From CAZVWH01 sp964631175 (GTDB lineage: Bacteria > Planctomycetota > Phycisphaerae > Sedimentisphaerales > Anaerobacaceae), in NCBI GenBank assembly GCA_964631175.1, contig CAZVWH010000086.1, positions 1 to 11,588 of the forward strand: a stretch of 11,588 nt of DNA, given 5' to 3'. A model generated the notes under the pieces. That model ran no database searches. It was given only the letters and a program-made list of their open reading frames with translations, and had not been told where the DNA came from. The position numbers were made by a program, and so were the translations under genes. Shown piece by piece: positions 1 through 5,502 of the stretch. The number at the start of each line of letters is the position of its first letter. The stretch's first letter is position 1.

Positions 1-521
1 CTATAGCAGCCGGCCTTTCGGCCTTGCAGACAATACCTGGCCGATTGGAAAAAGTAGATTATTCGGGGCACACGATTATTGATTATGCCCACACCGATGA
101 TGCCTTGAAGAATGTATTAGCTACGCTGAAGCCATTGTGTAAGGGCAGACTAATAGTTATTTTTGGCTGCGGCGGAGACAGGGACAGAACCAAACGTCCA
201 CGCATGGCCAAAGTCGCAGAGGAATTAGCTGACATAATAATTGTCACCAGTGACAATCCGCGAACTGAAAAACCTGAAGACATCATAGATGAAATTATAG
301 CCGGCTTTGAACGCAATACGCAATACGCAATACGCAATACGAAGATTATTGAGCCGGATAGAAGAAAGGCCATAGAGTTAGCTATAAAAACCGCCGGCAA
401 AGACGATATTGTGCTTATCGCCGGCAAAGGCCACGAAAACTATCAAATAATCGGCACACAAAAATTCGACTTCAGCGATCGGCAAATCGCCCAAGAATTG
501 CTCACGATGAAATCTAAGTAA
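1..521 (+). CDS. murE: UDP-N-acetylmuramoyl-tripeptide synthetase (MurE), 3' part only
   Basis: This is the C-terminal part of MurE, the cytoplasmic ATP-dependent ligase that adds the third residue to UDP-MurNAc-L-Ala-D-Glu. The reading frame is open from base 3, so the true start lies left of the window; a TTG at 24 is not a credible start. About 172 residues are visible. They show the Mur-ligase motifs DYAHTDDAL, GCGGDRDRTKRPRM, SDNPRTEKPEDI, DRRKAIELA and AGKGHE. The DNPR motif is the family signature for meso-diaminopimelate as substrate (lysine enzymes carry DNPA), so a DAP-type peptidoglycan is inferred. A perfect 7-bp tandem tract at 311-341 encodes the variable segment between SDNPR and the DRRKA motif. 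murF would normally follow directly, but here it lies 1.9 kb downstream beyond an antisense island. The identification is secure. Confidence 0.96.
   Translation, partial: IAAGLSALQTIPGRLEKVDYSGHTIIDYAHTDDALKNVLATLKPLCKGRLIVIFGCGGDRDRTKRPRMAKVAEELADIIIVTSDNPRTEKPEDIIDEIIAGFERNTQYAIRNTKIIEPDRRKAIELAIKTAGKDDIVLIAGKGHENYQIIGTQKFDFSDRQIAQELLTMKSK
311..341 (+). repeat. Perfect heptamer tandem repeat inside murE
   Basis: Four complete CGCAATA units lie at 312-318, 319-325, 326-332 and 333-339. Period-7 identity extends to 311-341. The tract is translated as part of MurE (NTQYAIRNT). Seven is not a multiple of three, so a one-unit gain or loss would shift the murE frame. Confidence 0.95.
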
Positions 522-629
522 AGATTCGGTAACTGGATAGACAAATTCAAAATTAGAGAATATACAAATAATTAAACAGGCAAGTGGCAGAATTCCTTAA
601 CGTGCGCTGACCAAAAACAAAGAATGAAC

Positions 630-1178
630 TTATAAGGAAAAAAATATCTGATCCCATGGAAAGTTTTTCAGTCGATTTCTGGGGATTGTGCGTCGTAGCT
701 CCGAATACTTTGATTTGACCTTTAATTCAGAATTCTTCTGCCAACTCACCGTGACATTGCAGGAGCCGTTGTTTTGTAGAAGTTTCAATTCTTCAATGTC
801 TTCTTGGGTAAGCGCACAAATGTGTTTATTGTGACATACGAGACATATTAGTAGATTTTTATCTTTGTATGTATTTAGGCGCTTTATGTCTCTTGGCAGG
901 AAGCTGAAAGTGCAATAGGATCGTCCATCTTCCGAAATTCTCACGTTTCGTCTATTTCTATCATCAAAAAATGAATTTACGTTCATACTACCCGCACCGA
1001 GAGTCTGGTTTCTGTATTTTATAAAAATTACATACTCATTCGTGTTTGTGGTTACCTCATACATTCCGTAACCATGTTCTTCCTTGTCCCGTTCAATTAA
1101 CTTTAGACTAAAATCTGGATTACTAACCACCTGATATAGTACAGCGCCGTGATACATCTCTTTTTTCGATATAGCCAT
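630..1178 (-). CDS. Hypothetical protein, 182 aa, orphan in the murE-murF island
   Basis: I do not recognise this protein. It is a soluble, charged protein of 182 residues without a signal peptide or membrane segment, and looks like a mixed alpha/beta fold. Three cysteines cluster in CLVCHNKHIC (C112, C115, C121), followed by an acidic helix (LTQEDIEELKLL); metal binding is possible but unproven. The tail is basic (RRTIPRNRLK). The ATG is supported by a strong Shine-Dalgarno stretch AGGGGGTG at 1183-1190, so the gene is probably expressed. A weak promoter may lie upstream (TTGACG at 1252-1257, 17-bp spacer, TAGCAA at 1229-1234, minus strand). It ends convergently with murE, 108 bases away, and lies downstream of higBA on the same strand. 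It could be island cargo, but nothing in the sequence gives a function. Confidence 0.7.
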   Translation of the reverse strand: MAISKKEMYHGAVLYQVVSNPDFSLKLIERDKEEHGYGMYEVTTNTNEYVIFIKYRNQTLGAGSMNVNSFFDDRNRRNVRISEDGRSYCTFSFLPRDIKRLNTYKDKNLLICLVCHNKHICALTQEDIEELKLLQNNGSCNVTVSWQKNSELKVKSKYSELRRTIPRNRLKNFPWDQIFFSL

Positions 1179-1522
1179 TGTTCACCCCCTATTTAAATTT
1201 CTATTTCAAATATTCCTGATAAGAAGAATTGCTACCCGCAAAGTTTATATTCGTCAAAAATTCACAGGTAGATTAGCGAATCCTTGAAAGACCTTAGAAC
1301 TCTTTTGGAAAGTGATTTTGAGCTTATTTTCTCGGACGAAAATATTCAGAATGCCAAGTAATATGTATTAAGCAGAAAAACCTGTAGTAAATGTCTGGTT
1401 CTAAGCAGGCACTTCCAAATAGGTTGAAAAGCTATGAGGTTTGGGGCATGTATACCTTCTTGACGCATAATATCTAGAAAAGCGATAACATTTCTTGATT
1501 GGGTCCACGCCTTGCGGGAATC
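1179..1522. other. 344-base gene-free stretch between higA and the hypothetical gene
   Basis: AT-rich sequence. Besides the weak promoter and ribosome-binding site of the 182-aa gene, I see no RNA gene, no strong hairpin and no repeat. On the minus strand the higA frame continues open for about 58 codons past its TAG stop (wording includes NVIAFLDIMRQEG). This may be chance or the remnant of another gene; it has no start codon context of its own. Confidence 0.5.
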
Positions 1523-1825
1523 CTACGCATAGGCCAATTTTTTCACTTCCTTTTCTATGCGATGCGAAAGCCTGTCTGTCTCCACGTCCAAATCGTAATC
1601 TATTTGAAGGCCGAGCCAAAACTGTGGCGAATTGCCAAAATACCGGGCTAAACGAAGAGCTGTATCTGCTGTTATGCTTCTTTTGCCGTGGATGATTTCA
1701 TTTATCCTTCGAGCAGACACTCCTAAGTCTCGGCCAAGCTGATTTTGGCTTATCTTCAGAGGCTTTAAGAATTCTTCAAGAAGAACCTCACCAGGATGCA
1801 GTGGAGGTATTTTATTATTTCTCAT
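1523..1825 (-). CDS. higA: HigA-family antitoxin (XRE helix-turn-helix)
   Basis: This 100-residue protein is the antitoxin and autorepressor of a type II toxin-antitoxin pair. It opens with the HigA-family signature PPLHPGEVLLEEFLKPLKIS, followed by a helix-turn-helix at roughly residues 25-62 (QNQLGRDLGVSARRINEII, then the ITADTALRLARYF helix). The segment SPQFWLGLQIDYDLD is also typical of the family. Its ATG lies 9 bases after the toxin stop, with GAGG of the ribosome-binding site overlapping that stop, so the two are translationally coupled. Order is toxin first, antitoxin second, as in classical higBA. HigA is expected to bind and neutralise HigB and to repress the shared promoter at the palindrome at 2133-2149. 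Length matches the family. Confidence 0.93.
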   Translation of the reverse strand: MRNNKIPPLHPGEVLLEEFLKPLKISQNQLGRDLGVSARRINEIIHGKRSITADTALRLARYFGNSPQFWLGLQIDYDLDVETDRLSHRIEKEVKKLAYA

Positions 1826-1834
1826 TTTCTTACC

Positions 1835-2116
1835 TCAAGGATAATCTGTAATTTCTACGTCAAGGGCATTATTATCTATCCATCTAAAGCAAATTCGCCA
1901 TTGGTCGTTAATACGAATGCTATATTGTCTTTTCCTTTGGCCGGATAAAATTTCCAACCTATTACCCGGCGGGACTTTCAAATCTTTTAATGTTTTACTA
2001 CAATTAATCATACGCAGTTTTCTAAAAGCTACTTTTTGAATATCATGCGGCAACTTCCGAGAATATTGCCGGCGAAAGATTTTTTGTGTTTCTTTACATT
2101 TGAAGGTTTTGATCAT
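1835..2116 (-). CDS. higB: HigB-type toxin (RelE/ParE superfamily mRNA interferase)
   Basis: This 93-residue basic protein is a type II toxin of the RelE/HigB superfamily; characterised relatives cleave mRNA at the ribosome. Visible family features are the start MIKTFKCKETQKIF, the loop LKDLKVPPGNRLEIL, and the strand-rich basic core RKRQYSIRINDQWRICFRW followed by DVEITDY. The family commonly ends in DYH; here the last residues are DYP, so a His that contributes to activity in some relatives is replaced by Pro. The start ATG has no Shine-Dalgarno, and it lies only a few bases after the predicted transcription start, so the toxin mRNA may be almost leaderless. It is cotranscribed with the antitoxin downstream. 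Family assignment is firm; activity is untested. Confidence 0.92.
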   Translation of the reverse strand: MIKTFKCKETQKIFRRQYSRKLPHDIQKVAFRKLRMINCSKTLKDLKVPPGNRLEILSGQRKRQYSIRINDQWRICFRWIDNNALDVEITDYP

Positions 2117-2127
2117 AAACCAATTAA

Positions 2128-2156
2128 ATTCTATAACGTATAACGTTATAAGTCAA
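2128..2156 (-). promoter_or_regulatory. higBA promoter with embedded operator palindrome
   Basis: Reading the minus strand, TTGACT (2156-2151) and TAGAAT (2133-2128) are separated by exactly 17 bases; each matches the sigma-70 consensus at 5 of 6 positions. The spacer and the edge of the -10 box carry a perfect 7-3-7 palindrome, ATAACGT-ATA-ACGTTAT (2133-2149), made of repeated TATAACG words. This is the expected position for autorepression by HigA or the HigBA complex. Predicted transcription start is about 2119-2122, only 3-6 bases before the higB ATG. Confidence 0.72.
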
Positions 2157-2326
2157 GATATATTTTTCAAAAATTTGTAAAAATTTCCAGGGAAAACAAG
2201 AATTTCTTAGGATCGAGCTGTCTTGTTTTCTTAAGCAAGGCTTAATTTAAAGTATATCGTACAGATTCTGTCGCCCTTTTTACGAACCGTTTTTATCTCC
2301 GTATCCGATTAATCTGACAATCCTTC

Positions 2327-2356
2327 TTAACGTAATTTGTGAAATTATAGTATAAT
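2327..2356 (+). promoter_or_regulatory. Candidate sigma-70 promoter for murF
   Basis: A perfect -10 box TATAAT at 2351-2356 is preceded, 18 bases away, by TTAACG (2327-2332, 4 of 6 matches to the -35 consensus). This would give a leader of about 55 bases. A local promoter makes sense because the antisense island separates murF from murE. No strong Shine-Dalgarno precedes the murF ATG. Confidence 0.4.
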
Positions 2357-2417
2357 TTCGTTTAATCAACAAATATTTGGGCTTTTTAGGATGTAGAGCG
2401 ATTGTTGAAAAACGAAA

Positions 2418-3839
2418 ATGAAGGAATACTCAATAAAAGATCTGGCGCGGATAATAAAAGCCTGTATCGAGCCAGATATAGGCGGCGGGGGACGAGCCAC
2501 GAGTCATTCTTTTACCGGCGTAAGTGTTGACTCGCGGACTATCAAAGCCGGCGACTGCTTCTTCGCAATAGTCGGCGAGAATTTTGATGGTCACGACTAT
2601 ATTTGCGATGCCTTTGCAAAAGGTGCGGTCTGCGCTGTTGTCAATGAGAACTCAAAACTTAAAACTCAAAACACAAAACTTAGGTATCCCTTTCTCATCG
2701 TTGACGATACTGTGAAAGCTCTCGGCGATTTTGCCGCAGAATACCGCCGACAATGTGGCTATAAAGTAGTCGCCATAACCGGCTCGGTCGGCAAGACAAT
2801 GACCAGGCAAATCGCTTATCATGTGTTAAGTAAGCATTACCGCGTATATCAATCGCCGAAGAATTTCAATAATAATATCGGCCTGCCCTTGACCCTGCTT
2901 GGAGCCGGGCCGGAGCACAAAATCGTTATCACTGAACTTGGCACCAACCATCCCGGCGAAATAGCTGACCTAACTCGCATCGCTCAGCCGGATATAACAG
3001 TCGTAACGAACGTTTATCACGCCCATCTGGAAGGGCTCAGCGATTTACAAACCATAGCACGAGAGAAGCTATCTATAGCAGAAGGACTGCAGCCTGGTGG
3101 TGTCTTAATAATCAACGCCGAACTGGTTAAATGGTTAAATGATGACCGGTTAAATTACCAATTGCCAATTACCAATCACCAAGTTTTAACTTTCGGCAAA
3201 TCAGAGGATTCTGATTACCAGATTAAGAATATCACTTATAATGACTTTACCAGCAGTTTTTCTATCAACAGCAGGCAAATCCACTTACCGCTGCCCGGCC
3301 AAGGCAATATCGACAATACCGCTGCCGCATGGGCTATTTGCAGCCGGTTTGGCTTGACTATTGGCGATTTTGCGCAAGCAGTAAAAACGCTGCAGACAGT
3401 TCCTATGCGAGCAGAGCTGCTACAAATCGGGACGCTAACGGTCATAAATGATTGTTACAATGCAAACCCGGCCTCGATGAAAAATGCTCTGGATATATTG
3501 ACTAATCTTGGCTCTACCGGAGAACGGCGACTGGTCTTTATTTGTGGCGATATGGCTGAATTAGGACAACAATCACAGGCTTTACACACAGAGTTGGGCG
3601 TCTATATAGCACAGACTGAGGTGCATCTCCTGCTGGCCGTGGGCAGATTCGCGGAAATTACTGCCGAAGCTGCCAGACAAACTGCTGATTACGAATTGCA
3701 AATAACATGTTTTGAAGATGTGTTTTCGGCTTGTAATAATTTGCGAAAATTCATAAAAGATAACGATATAATATTAGTGAAAGGTTCGCGAACGGCCGGG
3801 TTGGAAATGATTATCGAGAAACTAAAAACCCCCAAATAA
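2418..3839 (+). CDS. murF: UDP-N-acetylmuramoyl-tripeptide--D-alanyl-D-alanine ligase
   Basis: MurF is the last cytoplasmic Mur ligase; it joins D-Ala-D-Ala to the UDP-MurNAc-tripeptide using ATP. The 473 residues are slightly long for the family. Motifs in order are the N-terminal GVSVDSRTIKAGDCFFA, the P-loop TGSVGKT (121-127), NNNIGLPLTLL, ITELGTNHPGEI, NVYHAHLEGL, the C-terminal NDCYNANPASM, GDMAELG and LVKGSRTAGLEM. The start is the only possible one nearby because a TGA lies in frame 12 bases upstream. Two variable stretches look repeat-derived: residues 78-87 and 246-255 are each encoded by four degenerate heptamers, which may explain the extra length. The stop codon lies in the loop of a hairpin. 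mraY follows 84 bases downstream on the same strand. Confidence 0.97.
   Translation: MKEYSIKDLARIIKACIEPDIGGGGRATSHSFTGVSVDSRTIKAGDCFFAIVGENFDGHDYICDAFAKGAVCAVVNENSKLKTQNTKLRYPFLIVDDTVKALGDFAAEYRRQCGYKVVAITGSVGKTMTRQIAYHVLSKHYRVYQSPKNFNNNIGLPLTLLGAGPEHKIVITELGTNHPGEIADLTRIAQPDITVVTNVYHAHLEGLSDLQTIAREKLSIAEGLQPGGVLIINAELVKWLNDDRLNYQLPITNHQVLTFGKSEDSDYQIKNITYNDFTSSFSINSRQIHLPLPGQGNIDNTAAAWAICSRFGLTIGDFAQAVKTLQTVPMRAELLQIGTLTVINDCYNANPASMKNALDILTNLGSTGERRLVFICGDMAELGQQSQALHTELGVYIAQTEVHLLLAVGRFAEITAEAARQTADYELQITCFEDVFSACNNLRKFIKDNDIILVKGSRTAGLEMIIEKLKTPK
2651..2678 (+). repeat. Degenerate heptamer array inside murF (CTCAAAA type)
   Basis: Four consecutive 7-bp units, CTCAAAA, CTTAAAA, CTCAAAA and CACAAAA, encode MurF residues 78-87 (NSKLKTQNTK region) between the N-terminal and ATP-binding domains. 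Confidence 0.8.
3125..3181 (+). repeat. Second repeat patch inside murF (GGTTAAAT and ATTACCA types)
   Basis: GGTTAAAT occurs three times (3125-3132, 3133-3140, 3148-3155). It is followed by four 7-bp units ATTACCA, ATTGCCA, ATTACCA, ATCACCA at 3154-3181, encoding NYQLPITNHQ (residues 246-255). The patch sits in a non-conserved stretch of the central domain. Confidence 0.78.
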
Positions 3840-3901
3840 ATTTGGGGGCTAAATATTTAGCCCCGCAATTTATCGTCAAGATACCTTGCGTCATTGCGGG
3901 G
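3829..3901 (+). promoter_or_regulatory. Chain of three overlapping hairpins between murF and mraY
   Basis: Hairpin A pairs CCCCCAAAT (3829-3837) with ATTTGGGGG (3840-3848) and holds the murF stop codon in its turn. Hairpin B is a perfect 20-bp palindrome at 3845-3864 (GGGGCTAAAT/ATTTAGCCCC). Hairpin C pairs CCCCGCAAT (3861-3869) with ATTGCGGGG (3893-3901). B shares its G arm with A and its C arm with C, so B excludes both A and C. No run of T follows any stem, so a simple rho-independent terminator is unlikely. Hairpin C ends 22 bases before the mraY ATG, close to a possible AAGGA ribosome-binding site at 3908-3912. An inserted palindromic repeat is the main alternative to a regulatory switch. 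Confidence 0.6.
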
Positions 3902-3923
3902 TCTCCAAGGATAAGACGCGAAG

Positions 3924-5066
3924 ATGATATACCATTTGTTGTGGTATTTTCGAGAGGTTTTTACTGAAGGCATTCTGCATTTCTACGCCTATCAGAACGT
4001 GATGTTTCGCTGTGTGACGGCATTACTGACCAGCTTATTAATCTCCCTTTTTATTGGTCCGAAGATTATTCGCTGGCTAATGCGGAAGAAAATCGGCGAC
4101 CTGCCGGAGTTTAATCACACCGCACTCAATGAATTGACCAAAGACAAAGTCAATACACCTACGATGGGTGGGCTAATTATTATTTTTTCGGTTCTTTTTT
4201 CCACCTTATTATGGGCAAAGCTGAACAATCCCTTTGTTCAAAAGGCTGTCTTTTTAGTAGTCTGGTTTGCGGCTTTAGGCGGTGTGGACGACTGGCTGAA
4301 ACTTACCACCCGCGCCCGTTATCGAAGCAGAAATGGATTGTACCCCTGGGAAAAGCTCATTTTTCAGATTGCCGGCGCTGTCCTGATAGCATCATTTTTA
4401 TATTTCGACTTTATCAACATAACCGATGGCAGATTATTCTGGCTGCCGTTCTATAAGTACGGCCTGCCGTTAGCCAACTGGATGTTCATACTGATAGCGA
4501 TTTTTTATATATCTGCCACCAGCAACGCCGTCAACCTTGCCGACGGCATGGATGGATTGGCGGCTGGTTGTGTAGGCATAATCAGTTTTGTCTTGGTATT
4601 GCTTTGCTATGTCGCCTCCGAGACGATGTCTCGAATCAATCCGGTTACCTGGGCCAGTTATCTTTTACTGCCGCATATACCTCAGGCTGGTGAGCTGAGT
4701 ATTTTTTATTCGGCTGTTTTAGGGGCGGTGCTTGGCTTCTTGTGGTACAACTGCTATCCGGCTCAGACCTTTATGGGCGATGTGGGTTCTCTTCCATTAG
4801 GTGCCGCAATGGGCTATGGAGCACTGGTGAGTCGAAATGAAATTCTGCTTTTGGTTATTGGCGGCGTTTTCGTGATTGAACTATTTAGTGTAGTTTTGCA
4901 GGTCGCTTATTTCAAATATACCGGCGGTAAACGGCTATTTAGATGTTCACCGCTGCATCATCATTTTCATTTAGCCGGCTGGAGTGAGCCGCAGGTAGTG
5001 GTGCGTTTTTGGCTTTTAGCCGCTGCCTTTGCCGCCATTGCTTTGGCTACGCTGAAAATTCGATAA
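3924..5066 (+). CDS. mraY: Phospho-N-acetylmuramoyl-pentapeptide-transferase
   Basis: MraY is the multi-pass inner-membrane enzyme that transfers phospho-MurNAc-pentapeptide from UDP to undecaprenyl phosphate, forming lipid I. The 380 residues carry KVNTPTMGG (75-83), the Mg-binding Asp pair in GGVDDWLK (122-123), NAVNLADGMDGLAAG (201-215), PAQTFMGDVGSLPLG (279-293) and the PLHHHFHLAGWSE signature (343-355) ending in RFWLL. About ten hydrophobic segments are spread along the chain, as expected. The ATG lies 11 bases after AAGGA at 3908-3912. It completes the MurE-MurF-MraY series; the usual neighbour murD is missing and the next gene is on the opposite strand, 29 bases away. Confidence 0.98.
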   Translation: MIYHLLWYFREVFTEGILHFYAYQNVMFRCVTALLTSLLISLFIGPKIIRWLMRKKIGDLPEFNHTALNELTKDKVNTPTMGGLIIIFSVLFSTLLWAKLNNPFVQKAVFLVVWFAALGGVDDWLKLTTRARYRSRNGLYPWEKLIFQIAGAVLIASFLYFDFINITDGRLFWLPFYKYGLPLANWMFILIAIFYISATSNAVNLADGMDGLAAGCVGIISFVLVLLCYVASETMSRINPVTWASYLLLPHIPQAGELSIFYSAVLGAVLGFLWYNCYPAQTFMGDVGSLPLGAAMGYGALVSRNEILLLVIGGVFVIELFSVVLQVAYFKYTGGKRLFRCSPLHHHFHLAGWSEPQVVVRFWLLAAAFAAIALATLKIR

Positions 5067-5095
5067 CCAGGTAATATTGCGACTTCAAAATATAC

Positions 5096-5386
5096 TCACA
5101 AATCGTAGTCCTCATCGGTGTGGATTTGTACGTTCTGCCGATAGCTCTGTGATTCGTTACTATTGGGTTTGTCAAACTTTCTCTGTAATAAAAAGATTTT
5201 GACAGCGGTAATCCCGCAGCCGATTCCTGCAATGAAAAACACCGCAGCGGCGAGAAGTGCGAAAATCTGGGGCAGTGCTAAGATAATGACACCGAAGCCA
5301 ATAAGCAGCAGACCTACGATAAATATCCCTGCAGCTATGCTTCTGGAGGCTTGTGAAATCATATTCGTGTAAAAACGAAAACTCAT
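5096..5386 (-). CDS. Small hypothetical membrane protein, two helices
   Basis: I do not recognise a named family. The 96 residues contain two adjacent hydrophobic helices, about residues 18-38 (AAGIFIVGLLLIGFGVI) and 41-67 (IFALLAAAVFFIAGIGCGI). A basic patch follows (QRKFDK), and the tail is polar and acidic (HTDEDYDL). With the basic N-terminus (SFRFY) this suggests a helical hairpin with both ends in the cytoplasm. The gene lies downstream of groEL on the same strand but beyond a 14-bp stem-loop, so it is probably transcribed separately. It ends convergently with mraY, 29 bases away. Only a weak purine-rich stretch (GAGATGG) precedes the ATG. Confidence 0.6.
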   Translation of the reverse strand: MSFRFYTNMISQASRSIAAGIFIVGLLLIGFGVIILALPQIFALLAAAVFFIAGIGCGITAVKIFLLQRKFDKPNSNESQSYRQNVQIHTDEDYDL

Positions 5387-5416
5387 ATTTCCATCTCGTA
5401 AAGAGCCTAAAATTTG

Positions 5417-5469
5417 AAGTGCCTAAAGTTGGATGCTCCGTATTCAGTCAAACTTAACTTTAGGCACTT
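5417..5469 (-). terminator. Stem-loop after groEL, possible terminator
   Basis: AAGTGCCTAAAGTT (5417-5430) is an exact reverse complement of AACTTTAGGCACTT (5456-5469), giving a 14-bp stem with a 25-base loop. On the minus strand it lies about 34 bases after the groEL stop and is followed by a weak T-rich stretch (CAAATTTTAGG). ACTTTAG recurs at 5457, 5466 and 5476, so it may equally be a repeat fragment. Confidence 0.45.
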
Positions 5470-5502
5470 TAGCTCACTTTAGACACTTCTCACTCTAACT
5501 GT

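Noticed and set aside
311..341. CRISPR-like array
   Set aside because: The units are 7-bp direct repeats without spacers inside a coding gene; no CRISPR repeats or cas genes occur in the window.
1350..1525. Readthrough of the higA TAG stop into about 58 further in-frame codons
   Set aside because: higA already has normal family length, and there is no recoding signal that I can see; chance is sufficient.
1401..1619. 72-residue minus-strand frame overlapping higA
   Set aside because: It overlaps the well-supported higA in another frame and shows no family features.
3845..3901. Rho-independent terminator after murF
   Set aside because: The stems are strong but none is followed by a T-run, and mraY continues on the same strand.
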